Below, piece after piece: positions 1 through 11,396 of a stretch of 64,000 nt of DNA (within the stretch, counting starts at the first letter, position 1; every line of letters begins with the position of its first letter). The notes beneath the pieces are model-generated. The model was not told the origin of the DNA. It ran no database searches and saw only the letters and a program-made list of their open reading frames with translations. The stretch is from contig NC_080045.1 of assembly GCF_012489685.1 (NCBI RefSeq), forward strand, positions 48,133,096-48,197,095, given 5' to 3'. A program made the position numbers and the translations under genes. Origin of the DNA: Lotus japonicus (taxonomy: Eukaryota; Streptophyta; Magnoliopsida; Fabales; Fabaceae).

Positions 1-667
1 ATGGATTTCGTAGCCATGTTTGGCTAAATCCCTTTTGCTTTGGGTTCTTTGTAAGACTTATGATGTTTTAATCTTAATTCCTATTTCTATTCATGAATCC
101 TCTGAGTAAACCCTTGAATCCCATATCCATGCTTTATGTTTCAAGTTAGAACATGTGCTAGCTTTATACTTTTCTATAATAGAACGGAAGTTTGTTATAG
201 ATTAGGGACTTGTTGTGGGGTTACCTCTTCTATGCTTGCTACTAGGAATAGAGGAAGGGTTGGGGTTTGTTGGCCTGAATTGCATGCTTAATGCCTTTAG
301 CAAATGTTTAGGTTATCAAGGAATTGTGCTTATCTTTTGGCTTGAGAGGATTGTCTATGCGAGGCATCGATAGATGATTGATTAGGCTAGAACATCAAGG
401 AGAGACTCGGAGTTTTGTGGATAGAATAGGTTGATTAGAACTGAATTAGTCAAGCAAGAACCCAAGGCATTCTCACCATAGATTATCACACACTTGTCTT
501 TGTTAGCTTTCTAATTAAGTATCACAACAATCAATCAACCTTTAAAACTGAATTTTACTCGCTTTCCTACCGTGAACTCGAGGCTTAAACTGAATTGCCA
601 CACCAATTCCCCGTGGTTCGATAAATTAAAACCGGGTGAATTCCGTACACTTGCGGATTGACCAACA
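1..667 (+). mobile_element. 3' part of an LTR, tRNA-Asp-primed Ty3/gypsy family
   Basis: This stretch reads in the opposite direction to, but matches, the LTRs at 1417-2644 and 10106-11396. The shared blocks are the segment around 230-290, the segment around 340-410, and the terminal CCGGTTTTAA...CCGCAAGTGTACGG block in reverse complement. It ends GACCAACA at 667, the 3' end expected for an LTR in sense orientation. No PBS follows, so it is a 3' LTR or a solo LTR whose other end lies off the window. It is more diverged than the other copies and so probably an older insertion or another subfamily. What follows from 668 is Sirevirus 3' sequence. Confidence 0.75.
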
Positions 668-757
668 CGCATCTATGGTCATAAAAGTGGCACTCTTAAA
701 TTCTCCAAAGAAACAACAATCACACTAATCAGCGTATACATCAAAAACTGGGTTATA

Positions 758-834
758 CTCCCCCTTTTTGTCATAAGCAAAAAGCTTGGGGTGTGAAAAA
801 CTTAGCTTGAAGTACAAGGTACGCCCCCTTAAAG
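758..834 (-). promoter_or_regulatory. Sirevirus polypurine motifs upstream of the 3' LTR
   Basis: On the minus strand two purine tracts, CAAAAAGGGGGAG (770-758) and CTTTAAGGGGGC (834-823), lie after the env-like and antisense ORFs. Multiple copies of such a tract before the 3' LTR are characteristic of Sireviruses, where one primes plus-strand DNA synthesis. The LTR they should precede is not visible because an unrelated LTR ends at 667. Confidence 0.6.
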
Positions 835-1022
835 AAGGACTAAGTTCAAAAAGATGGAGAAATAATTAATGATGAAAAAGTGATTAGCGAAATTAAAGAA
901 AGGAAGTAATGCATATGTTGAACGTTTACCACCGGCCACGGGAGTAAAGAGAAGCTTCAGTTACCAAAGACTTATCCTCGAGAAACTGCAAGAGCAATAA
1001 CTTCCGGAGAGAGAAGGATGCT

Positions 1023-1030
1023 TATATAAA
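1023..1030 (+). promoter_or_regulatory. TATA box of the antisense ORF
   Basis: TATATAAA lies 51 bp before the ATG at 1081, leaving room for a transcription start about 25-30 bp downstream and a short leader. It is on the strand opposite to Sirevirus transcription, which suggests the ORF at 1081 has its own promoter. Confidence 0.5.
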
Positions 1031-1416
1031 GCGATTAGGAACGCAGTAAGCTTCACAACAAGATTACTTTCGAATCACAAATGGCATCATACATCGTTGC
1101 GTTGGAAGAGCTCAGAAAGAAGGCCTTTGATGAAGATTTGTTCATCAATGTTAGGCACCCTGAGGGTTCGAGAACCATACATGAGCTGACTACAACGCTT
1201 TTGGAAAAGGAACTTAGTCCAGAATTGGAGAAAGATCTGAAGGAGTTCCTCTGCTTCGTGGAGGAGATTCAGGAGCTGTGCAAGCTGGAAGAAAAAGAAG
1301 CAGTGGAGAAGGATCTGGAGACGATGGAAGAGGGTCTGGAGAGGGATGAGCTGAGCAAAAGGCTCGGCAACATAGAGTACACACTCGATCGTCTGGAGAA
1401 AGAGAGAGTTGAGCAG

Positions 1417-2644
1417 TGTTGGTAAATCCGCAAGAGTACGGAATCCACCCGGTTTTAAATATCGAACCACAGGGATTGTGAATGAAAAGATTCGGTTCAA
1501 GCTTTGAGTTTGAAGGTTTGTATTATTGAAATGATGAAATGTCGAAGTAGTAAAAAGGGAAAATAAACATAAACTCAGAAATGAAACAGAAAATGAAAAG
1601 AAAGAGTGATTTACTTTGGGTTCTTGCTCAACTAATCAATTCAAGCACATCATTCTAAGCACATGTTCTCATGAATCTCTCCTTGATGATATAGCCTAGT
1701 TACTCACTTATTGATTCCTCACATAAGCAATTCTCTCATACTAAAAGCTAAGCCCAATTCCTTGTGTACTTAGTCATTTATATGAGGTTTTAGATCATGC
1801 AAATTCAGGCCATCAAACCCCAACCCTTCCTCTATTCCTAGTAGCAAGCATAGAAGGGGTAATCCCAAATCGGTTCCCTAATCTATAACAAACTTCCGTT
1901 CTGATTATAGAATAGTATAAAGCTAGCACATGTTCTAACTTGAAACATAAAGCATGGATATGGGATTCAAGGAAAGAAGAAGAACATGTGGGAAAGAACT
2001 TAAGATTATAACTTAAAAGGAAAAGTCTTACAAGAAATCCAAAGTAAAAGAAGAGAGATTAGCCAAGCATGGCAAGAGCCATGCTTGGCTAAGAACCTTG
2101 AACACAAGCTTGGAAGCCTTCTCTCCCTCTCCTAGATGATCCTCTACCTCTGAATTTTACAAAGTATCCAAAATTGCAAAAGAAAATGACTAAAATCCTA
2201 TTTATAGGCAAAAATAAACGAGGCTGAGCTGTTCTGGGCGCTCAGGCGCGAATTCAGAGCGCCTGAAAAGGACATTTTGGCTTCTGAAACTCCTCTTTTC
2301 AATCCTCTTTAAGTTCTTCATCAATTCCATGCTTCTTGGCCTTCTTTCTCCTTCAGTTTCTGCTCTCCAAACCTAACCAACAAGTCAAGGAAGATTCTAG
2401 AAGCTCCAAGAGCTCATTAGCACAAGAGGTCCTTCATAAAACAAAAGAAAATCATGCAAGTCCTAAACTTAACTTAAAATGCAAGAAAACTCACATAAAA
2501 CTACAAAATTACCAAAACAAAACAAAGACTCAAGAAAAGAATAAAAATGCATGAGAATGCATGAAACACTACATGAGACACAAGAAAAAAACTCAAAACC
2601 TACAAGGAAAAACCCTAAAAACATCATATAAACCCGGGTCATCA
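1417..2644 (-). repeat. 3' LTR of the 1417-8095 element, with a U3 deletion
   Basis: This LTR is 1228 bp against 1319 bp for its partner at 6777-8095, and the two are otherwise nearly identical. The shortfall lies in the GC-palindrome cluster: between about 2238 and 2270 most of the GGCGCC/GCGCCTAGGCGC motifs present at 7598-7712 are missing, as expected from slippage or recombination between the repeated motifs. A TATA box (CTATAAATAG on the minus strand) is at 2207-2198. Confidence 0.88.
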
Positions 2645-3880
2645 CACCACTATACTCAACGACAGCTCGCCCTCGAGCGTCACTAAGATTAGCTTGCCCT
2701 CAAGCGCAAAGAATTGCTCCCAACACACATGCCAAAAGAGGGATACTGTTTTAGAAAACCGGGGGATCAAGTGAATGTAGTTAGTTTCAAGAGAAAAATT
2801 CAACAATCAACTTCATGCTACTCTTAGATAAAGAAGAATTAGAGTCCAATATGAGAAGCATTTAGAGCTAACATCCTAGCATGAGACAATTGTTTAGTGC
2901 ACTGAGCACAAAAGCAAGTTCATAGGTTCTGAGAATCATTCACTCAAGAGCAACTAAAGTTGACAATGCATTATTCAATGAGACTTCAAAAGGGTTGTAA
3001 CGTTGGCTAGGTAAAGCACAAGGTAGGTGGTCCCTAAGGAAGACTAAGGCTGCACAAAATTTGAGTGTGGTCCAATTTGGAATTCCGGAGCTTTCAAGTT
3101 ATTGATACTTAGCACTCAAGTCTCTTAACCCCCTTTTGTTTTAGAATTTTTTTTTCTTTTTTTTTGGGAACTCCACCCATTCCATGGAGTTCATTTTTTC
3201 TTTTGACTTTTTTGGAACTCCATCCGGCCATGGAGTTCATCTTTTGAATTTTTTGAATTTTTTCTTTGGGGCAAGAGACAATTACATTTTCTATAAACTA
3301 GCTCCATTGAGAGTTAAGAACCACAACTCCCCATTTTTCCAACCAAACAACCAGCCCAAATAACAAAGGTAACAAAGAATTCTCCATAAGGCTCAAAAGG
3401 GTCAACTAGGGACAAAGATGTTATAAAACAATTTCTGAAGTACAAGAAAACCTACCAGTCTCAAGAATGCAAGTCTCCTAAAGCTACACTCAAGGAGGCA
3501 TAAAATGAAACACAGAACCAAGAAGTGCAAGTGAGTCAGGATCCTCCAGGGAAATTATATAGTGAAGGGTCAAAGATGGACCCTTGTGGACTCACATCAA
3601 CTATATCCTCAAGACAACACTTAGAAGACAAAAGTCTCGTCCTCTCTTTCCCACACATACAATCACTCCCCAAAAGAAAGCACAAAGTATCCACATAAAA
3701 ACATTTTCAAAACCAGCATCATGTAAGTGAGCAAGACTTGGGAACATGTCATTTGAGTATAAGAAAGTAATGACCAAGGTTTAAAAGACTCTATGCATGA
3801 TCAATAAAGATAAACAAAAACAAAAATCTACAAAAGAAAAATATGCAAAAATGCATGAACTAAACTCAGAGTAAGACAAG

Positions 3881-6571
3881 AACCTTGTAAGGCCCTAAGT
3901 TCAATTTGGAACAATTTTATGGAAGTTTGAATAAAATTGAAGTTTTTGGCTATGTTTGATAACTGGCAGTTTAGAACTGTCAACTTGTGTGAATTTTTAG
4001 AGGGTCTTAAAGACTTCATTTGGGAAAACTTCCTTCATGAGAGTTGTAGCCCTTCAAGTCTAGAAAATTCTCCAAGTGGTTTCGTGTCGATCCGATATCT
4101 GTAGCTCCAGATATCCCCGTTTTAGTGAACGTAGTTCCGGCTGTACAGTGCCAGCGGGATTATTACATTGTTTTTCTTCTAAGTCCGAATTTAATTATGA
4201 ATTTACCTTTGAGGGCTTAGGTTTTAGTAAGTTTCAGGTCTGATTAGGTAATTAGACTGGTGGGTTAAGGTTGGACTTGGGTCGGGCTTGTGGAAAACAA
4301 AACCCTAGCCCACTTGTGGGTTGCATGGGATTTTAGCCAAGGGGGGAAACCCTATTCTTCCACAATCAGAAAACAGAGATACACTACAGCACCTTCACGT
4401 GAAAAACAAAGAGAGAACGTGTGAGAGAAGAGAAGGGAGCCGCCGCCCAAGCCACCACCATTGTCGCCGGTCACGCGCGCGAGCAAGGGAGAGAGCGCGA
4501 ATAGAGAGGGTTTCGCGAAGGAGAAGGAAGGTGAAGGAGACTTGGACAGCAAGAGATTGTTCTTCCAAACTTCATTCTCTTCTTCTTTTCAGACCAAGAA
4601 CCCAAGGAAAGGGCTGGTCCTAGGATTGGGTAGATTGCCTAGGGTATTTGCCATGTTTTACTATGAGAAAAGTCATGAACATGATTGCTTTCGCAAGACT
4701 TTTGTGTTCATGATGCTTGCTGTTTTTTTTCTGCCTTGAGATCTTGATGTTTTGCTTCTGATTTGAGATGAAATGTTGATGCCATGATTCTCCATTATTC
4801 ATCACTACAACTACCGTTTCTTCTATGACTTTGCTTGATTAAAATGATTGAAGATTTATATGCTTAGATCTGCCTTTTGTGCTAGAATTGATGGTTATCT
4901 TGGTTCTGGAAATTTAAGCATGATATATGATATATGATATGTGGTTCTTGCTGCTGGAATATGGTTTAAAACTCTGGGACTTGAATGGTTGAAAAATTAA
5001 TTTGAAGGCAAAAGTATCTCTGCCAGTTTCCTGTACTGGACAGCGAGCTTTGGAGCTTAATTACACCTAATTCGGGGTCTCAAATGAAAAAGGGATAAAC
5101 TGGAAAATTGTAGATTTTCGAATTGGCTTTTTATGCATATAAATAACATAATTTTTGGTCTAGTAATGAGGTCTGGAGGTCGATCTTAGTGACTGTTGCA
5201 CCTGCTGTTCTTCCTGTACCGGACAGCAAGCTTTAAGGCCTAATATCACCTAATTCTGGATCTCAAATGGAAAAGTGATAAACTATAAAAGTGTAGAGTT
5301 TCGAATTATCTTTCCAGTCATGTATCATGTGAATTTTGTGGCTAAGTATTGCGGTCTGTAGACCAGTTTTAGTACACGCTGCACCTGTTGTCCAAAAACA
5401 CTAAATTTGAGAAATTGTTGGAAATGTTAGTAACATGTGATTAGGGACCTTTGTGAGATTTTTATATGATGATATCTGTAAACTGAGCCTCTGGAATTTG
5501 TAAATAATTTGTGAATTTGGGAGGCCCTGATTATTTCTATGCTTGGCATGAAGTTTAGTTGTGATTTGTTTAGGAGGTCGCTCACCCAGCTGTAATTCCT
5601 CCTAGTGTGACTGTTATTTCTTGACGTTGTAATCTGATACGATATTAACTCATAAGACTCTAGGATTGACATTAGAGCCTTAAACACCAAGAGAATGAAT
5701 TTATAACTCGCTTGCAAGTAAATGTGAATAATTTGGACATAGGTCTGGTTAGGACTATGGACCATGAGAACAATGGTTCCGTTAGAGACAAAACGGATAA
5801 CTTGCACGCGAGGGTGAATGCGGTTTGAACCGTGATGTTATGACTTGTGGGTGTCTGACCCATGGTGTGCTGTGGTCGTTCCAAGGAACGCCATGATGTT
5901 GTGAGCTTTGCTCATGGTGTTGTTCGTCTGCTGGACGAATGGTGTTGGATCCAAGGTGAAAGGTGGTTGTGTAAAGTGAGATTCCGTTAGTAACTGACTC
6001 TTTCCCATAAAAGACATATAATGTACTTATATTATATATGTTGTTGTTGATTTTGTCATTATCATTCTTTTTGTTGGACCTGACCCTGCTTGTTTGCTAT
6101 GTGTTTATTTGGGGGGGGTAGATGGTCGTGAAGATAATGGCGATGACTCATTCTTGGGAGTTGATGCTACGTGACGTGCCAATACCGGAGGACGACTACA
6201 CTTCAGAGGAAGAGGAAGAGGCTAAGGAATAGGGTTTTGGTTGAGAGTCTTTTGTTTTCTGTTGGGGTTGAGAGTTTCCGAAGTGTTGGTATCGAACAAT
6301 TTTATTGCTTAAATTCGAATGAACAAGTTTTGATGTAATCTTTATTTTCATTCAGGCCTTTGATTCGTACTCTTTACAGTTGGTTATTTAAAAAGTTTTA
6401 CGATGTTGGTTACTTCCGCGTGTTTTTGGAAAGGTTATGTTTCAAGAGTTTTCGTAAAATGAAAGGTTTGTCATTAATTGAAGATTAATAAGTGAATCGA
6501 CGAAAACTCTTTACGAAAATGGGTTAATTAGTTACTGAGTAACACTCGAGAAATCGGGGCGTTACAAACCT
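3881..6571 (+). mobile_element. Chromovirus solo LTR with TSD AACCT
   Basis: A 2681-bp LTR spans 3886-6566 from TGTAAGGCCC to GGGGCGTTACA, flanked by AACCT at 3881-3885 and 6567-6571. It has no internal region, so it is a solo LTR left by LTR-LTR recombination. It matches the LTR at 26691-29698 in reverse, including the G-run and the ATGGTCGTGAAGATA block near 6111-6136. It interrupts the internal region of the element at 1417-8095, so it is among the youngest insertions here. Confidence 0.88.
6122..6232 (+). pseudogene. Shortened LTR-encoded ORF (36 codons)
   Basis: It begins ATGGTCGTGAAGATA directly after an eight-G run, as in the LTR at 26691-29698. It ends in an acidic tail (SEEEEEAKE) at the position where the longer LTR ORFs at 27074-27580 and 48200-48682 end in SDDED and DSDDDRASM. 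The middle of the protein is absent, so this looks like an internal-deletion derivative. Whether 36 residues are functional cannot be judged. Confidence 0.4.
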
Positions 6572-6753
6572 CATTTCAAGTGATTGAGTGCGTCCAAGTG
6601 TTCTCCAATGGCTTTTATTTCCTGAAAAACAAAACAGAAGACAAAACGTAAAACAGAAAAAAAAACATGGGTTGTCTCCCATTCAGCCCTAAGTTTAAGT
6701 CTTAGGTAGACTAAACTTCAAACTCGTAACTCAAACCAAAAATCACAAACAAT

Positions 6754-6770
6754 CCCCGGCAACGGCGCCA
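6754..6770 (-). promoter_or_regulatory. Primer binding site for tRNA-Asp
   Basis: The plus strand reads CCCCGGCAACGGCGCCA, the CCA-ended 3' terminus of plant tRNA-Asp, so the minus strand is a perfect 17-nt primer site. It lies 6 bp from the LTR edge at 6777 and fixes that LTR as the 5' one of a minus-strand element. Confidence 0.9.
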
Positions 6771-6776
6771 AAAACT

Positions 6777-8095
6777 TGTTGGTAAATCCGCAAGAGTACG
6801 GAATCCACCGGTTTTAAATATCGAACCACAGGGATTGTGAGTAAAAAAAGATTCGGTTCAAGCTTTGAGTTTGAAGGTTTGTATTATTGAAATGATGAAA
6901 TGTCGAAGTAGTAAAAAGGGAAAATAAACATAAACTCAGAAATGAAACAGAAAATGAAAAGAAAGAGTGATTTACTTTGGGTTCTTGCTCAACTAATCAA
7001 TTCAAGCACATCATTCTAAGCACATGTTCTCATGAATCTCTCCTTGATGATATAGCCTAGTTACTCACTTATTGATTCCTCACATAAGCAATTCTCTCAT
7101 ACTAAAAGCTAAGCCCAATTCCTTGTGTACTTAGTCATTTATATGAGGTTTTAGATCATGCAAATTCAGGCCATCAAACCCCAACCCTTCCTCTATTCCT
7201 AGTAGCAAGCATAGAAGGGGTAATCCCAAATCGGTTCCCTAATCTATAACAAACTTCCGTTCTGATTATAGAATAGTATAAAGCTAGCACATGTTCTAAC
7301 TTGAAACATAAAGCATGGATATGGGATTCAAGGAAAGAAGAAGAACATGTGGGAAAGAACTTAAGATTATAACTTAAAAGGAAAAGTCTTACAAGAAATC
7401 CAAAGTAAAAGAAGAGAGATTAGCCAAGCATGGCAAGAGCCATGCTTGGCTAAGAACCTTGAACACAAGCTTGGAAGCCTTCTCTCCCTCTCCTAGATGA
7501 TCCTCTACCTCTGAATTTTACAAAGTATCCAAAATTGCAAAAGAAAATGACTAAAATCCTATTTATAGGCAAAAATAAACGAGGTTGGGCTGTTCTGGGC
7601 GCTCAGGCGCCAATTCAGAGCGCCTGAGCGCCAATTCCATTCTGAAATATGGCCTCTGGAAGGTAATTGGCGCCTAGGCGCCCATTCCCAGCGCCTAGGC
7701 GCTTAAGCTCGCCTGAAAAGGACTTTTTGGCTTCTGAAACTCCTCTTTTCAATCCTCTTTAAGTTCTTCATCAATTCCATGCTTCTTGGCCTTCTTTCTC
7801 CTTCAGTTTCTGCTCTCCAAACCTAACCAACAAGTCAAGGAAGATTCTAGAAGCTCCAAGAGCTCATTAGCACAAGAGGTCCTTCATAAAACAAAAGAAA
7901 ATCATGCAAGTCCTAAACTTAACTTAAAATGCAAGAAAACTCCCTATAAAACTACAAAATTACCAAAACAAAACAAAGACTCAAGAAAAGAATAAAAATG
8001 CATGAGAATGCATGAAACACTACATGAGACACAAGAAAAAGACTCAAAACCTACAAGGAAAAACCCTAAAAACATCATATAATCCCGGGTCATCA
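6777..8095 (-). repeat. 5' LTR of the 1417-8095 element
   Basis: The full-length 1319-bp LTR has a minus-strand TATA box (CTATAAATAG, 7568-7559). The GC-palindrome cluster at about 7598-7712 lies just upstream of it in sense orientation. It adjoins the tRNA-Asp primer site. Confidence 0.88.
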
Positions 8096-10105
8096 AGCAG
8101 CGCCAAGAGTGTAGGAGAATGAAGAAGGATCCTCCATTCTAGAGTAGTGCAGAAATATGATGGTGTAATTTGTAATGCTTGGTTATATATATAAAAGAAA
8201 AAATTTCAGAAATATGTTGTGTTAAATGCAAGAAGAAACATGAAATAAATAATCACATAAGGCAATAAATAGACATAGTATATAGAAGCAAATAACTAAA
8301 AGCAAAGAAAAACATATAACATAAAGTTTATCAAACAAAGAAGAAAACAAGAGAGATCCTAAAAACTAAGGTTTTGCAGTGCGGCGAAGGAGCTCTTGAA
8401 TAGCTTCATTCATGCTGAACAGGAGAGTCTCATGAGTGTTAAGACGTTGTTCCAAAATAGCAAGTCTGGAAGAACTTGGCTGAGTAGAAGTGGATGGAAC
8501 ATCCTGAGCAGAGTGAGGAGTTTGAGTGGAGTGTGAAGCAGCACTTGTGAAAGGCACTGGAGCAAGAACTTGACCTCTGAGAGCATCAGCTTCATCTTGT
8601 AGCCTTTCAGCTTCTAACTTTGCATTCTCAATTTGTTCAGCTTCTAGACGTGCAGCTTCTTCTGCTTGTTCTTTCTTCTTTCTTACTGCCTCAATAGCTT
8701 CAAGTAACTCAACCCTTAGTTGTTGTTCATGCATAGCCACCCTTCTGTTGAAACGCTGTCTGGCAGCTTCAATCCTCTGATCCCTTTCAGCAGTGAGATG
8801 ACTCATCATAATAGGAACTTGAGCAATCATCCAATCACACAGATGATCCCATTCTTTAGCAACAGAGTCAGGGTTCTCATGAAGGTCAGTGTGACCTTGC
8901 ACATTGCGAACCATTAATGATGCTTCATAATTAAACACACTGATGCACTCAAGAAGGGAGTTGGGTTTGAGATATGTATAGGGAACAATGGAGAGATTGG
9001 TTTCAGGAGAAGTGGGGTGATTACTGCTATTTGCTTCAGAAGCACCTTGAGGAGAGCCAACATCTAAAGTTTGGACGTTTGATGTGTTGATCTCAAGGTT
9101 TGGTTGAGAGGTCTCAACCTCAAGGTTTGGAGATCTAACCGAGGAATGGTTAGAGACGGAGTTTTCTGGTTGGACATGTTCTGGTTGTAAGGGAATTGCT
9201 GGTTGTACAGGAAGAGATGAAGGAGATGCTGCATTCAAAGGTACTACTGGAATGGGATGATCTTGATCAACTAGACGTTCTGGCCTAGGTCCAGGATATT
9301 TCTTTAGGCTTGGAATGGTCTGATAGTACTCAGGGATAACAGACTCTTTCTGTTTCGCAATTTGATCAAATTGGCGAATGGATTCAGAGTTATTTGAGGG
9401 TGAGGAATCGGAAACATTTATGGGAAAGGATACAGAGGGACAAGGAGTTGTAGTGTCTGTATCATTTGTTCTGCGAGCAGGATGATCTGATGCTCTGAGG
9501 ACAGAGTGATCAGAGGTTCTGGGTTCATGGTGAGATTGGTCAGAAATAATGGGTTCAGAGGCTTAGGGGTTATATTGAATGGTTATAGGTGAGGTAGGTT
9601 CAGAGGGTCTAGGTGTCTGAAGCATATTCCAAAGAGGTGATTCTTCATGAGAGGGTTGAAAGAATGAAGATCTAGGTGAAGTAGTTGGAGAGGGGTTTTG
9701 TTCAGCTGGTTGAGACTCTTGAATGGGAGAGAGTGGGGTAGCAGTGCGGTTAAGAAGGGCAGAAATTGGGAGTGCATCAAATGAGCTTAAATCATCATCA
9801 ATAAATGAAACAACAGGCTTACTTGATGATTTCACTGCAGACCGAGTAACCCTGGCAAAAGCTTCAGTTCTGGTTACTTCAAGAGCTGGTTCCACACGAG
9901 TTGGCTGCTCCACAATTCTCACTTGCTTCTTTGACTTCTTTGGTGGAGGAGCATCATCATTATCACCATCAGATGGAGCATCTGGCTTGGAGGGTTCCTC
10001 ATGCTTCCTCTTAGGCTTTTCATTCTTCTTCCTCTGATCAACACCATCAGAGGGATCAGTCTCTTCAGAGGATTCCTCTATAATTATTCTTCTCTTCTTC
10101 TTATT

Positions 10106-11396
10106 TGTTGGTAAATCCGCAAGTGTACGGAATCCACCCGGTTTTAAATATCGAACCACAGGGATTGTGAGTGAATAGATTCGGTTCAAGCTTTGAGTTT
10201 GAAGGTTTGTATTATTGAATAAGAGATATGTTGAAGTAGTAATAAGGAAAAGGAAAAATAAAAAGACAATTCATAAAATAATAACATGCTTTGGGTTCTT
10301 GTTCAACTAGTCAATTCAAGTACATCATTCTAAGCACATGTTCTCATGGATCTCTCCTTGATGATATAGCCTAGTTACTCACTTATTGATTCCTCACATA
10401 AGCAATTCTCTCATACTAAAAGCTAAGCCCAATTCCTTGTGTACTTAGTCATTTATATGAGGTTTTAGATCATGCAATTTCAGGCCATCAAACCCCAACC
10501 CTTCCTCTATTCCTAGTAGCAAGTATAGAATGGGTAATCCCAAATCAGTTCCCTAATCTATAACAAACTTCCGTTCTGATTATAGAATAGTATAAAGCAA
10601 GCATGCATACAAGCTTAGATTGAAATTCAGAAAATGGGATTCAAGGGAAGAAGAAGAACATGTGGGAAAGAACTTAAGATTATAACTCAAATATAAAAAG
10701 TCTTACAAAGAAATCCAAAGCAATGGAAGAGAGATTAGCCAAGCATGGCAAGTAAAAACCTGAATTACAAGCTTAGAAGCCCTCTCACACTCTCCTAGAA
10801 GCTCCTCTACCTCTGAGTTTATGTAAAAATGAAAGTAGTATCCAAGATTACAAAAGAAAATGACTAAAATCCTATTTATAGGCAAAATAAACGAGGTTGG
10901 GCGCTCAGGCGCCAATTCAGAGCGCCTGAGCGCCAATTGCATGTTGAAAAACATGCCTCTGGACCTAATTGGCGCCTAGGCGCCCATTCCCAGCGCCTAG
11001 GCGCTTAAGCTCGCCTGAAAATGACTTTTTGGCTTCTGAAACTCCTCTTTCAATCCTCTTTAAGTTCTCCATCAATTCCATGCTTCTTGGCCTTCTTTCT
11101 CCTTCAGTTTCTGCTCTCCAAACCTAACCAACAAGTCAAGGAAGATTCTAGAAGCTCCAAGAGCTCATTAGCACAAGAGCTCCTTCATAAAACAAAAGAA
11201 AATCATGCAAGTCCTAAACTTTATTTAAAATGCAAGAAAACTACCTATAAAACTACTAAATTACCAAAACAAAATAAAGACTAAAGAAAAGAATAAAAAT
11301 GCATGAGAATGCATGAAACACTACATGAGACACAAGAAAAAGACTCAAAACCTACAAGGAAAAACCCTAAAAACATCATACAAACCCGGGTCATCA
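10106..11396 (-). repeat. LTR 1 (leftmost, 3') of the tandem element
   Basis: TGTTGG to TCATCA on plus. The TATA box is CTATTTATAG at 10872-10881 (read on minus as CTATAAATAG). GC palindromes occupy about 10900-11015. The adjacent tract CACCACTATACT at 11397-11408 is the complement of a weak polypurine tract. Confidence 0.88.
10895..11015 (-). promoter_or_regulatory. Cluster of GC-rich palindromes in U3 of the tRNA-Asp LTR family
   Basis: Just upstream (in sense) of the TATA box stands a run of nested inverted repeats: GGCGCTCAGGCGCC, AGCGCCTGAGCGCC, the perfect palindrome GGCGCCTAGGCGCC, and AGCGCCTAGGCGCT. The same cluster is at 7598-7712, 13668-13775 and 16434-16540 and is partly deleted at 2238-2270. 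Its fixed place in an otherwise AT-rich LTR suggests a protein-binding or hairpin-forming promoter element. Confidence 0.5.

Larger units (their letters stand above)
1412..8100 (-). mobile_element. Non-autonomous Ty3/gypsy-type LTR element, complete with TSD AGCAG
   Basis: Target duplications AGCAG occupy 1412-1416 and 8096-8100. The LTRs are 1417-2644 and 6777-8095, both running TGTTGG to TCATCA on the plus strand, so TGATGA to CCAACA in sense. A PBS complementary to tRNA-Asp lies beside the right LTR and a short purine tract beside the left. About 1.45 kb of internal DNA remains once the solo LTR at 3886-6566 is removed. No gag or pol domain is present, so mobilisation must have used an autonomous relative. 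The sense-strand phrase CTTGAGGGCAAGC near the 3' LTR recalls Athila/Tat elements. Confidence 0.88.
1081..8142 (+). pseudogene. Antisense ORF in the Sirevirus 3' region, split by an LTR element
   Basis: The ORF starts at ATG 1081 and stays open for 112 codons to 1416, where the element 1417-8095 begins. One copy of the AGCAG target duplication precedes the element and one follows it (8096-8100). Beyond the second copy the same frame continues from 8101 for 13 more codons to a TAG at 8140-8142, giving 125 codons in the uninterrupted gene. The product is highly charged and rich in Glu, Lys and Leu (for example EEIQELCKLEEKEAVEK), so a helical or coiled-coil protein is likely. It runs convergent to the env-like ORF, whose stop at 8366 is 224 bp away. 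I do not recognise the family. It could be a captured host gene or an accessory retroelement gene; antisense extra ORFs are known in some Ty3/gypsy Tat-lineage elements. Confidence 0.6.

Noticed and set aside
2336..2554. Repeated ORF of about 65-72 codons in every tRNA-Asp LTR (also 7786, 11021, 13856, 16620)
   Set aside because: It lies on the antisense strand of the LTRs. Its repetition only reflects LTR identity, and the composition is Lys/Asn-rich from A-rich DNA.
8720..8917. Plus-strand ORFs across 8.4-10.0, 17.1-17.4, 18.7-20.9 and 22.5-22.8 kb
   Set aside because: Shadows of the Sirevirus env-like, pol and gag frames on the other strand.
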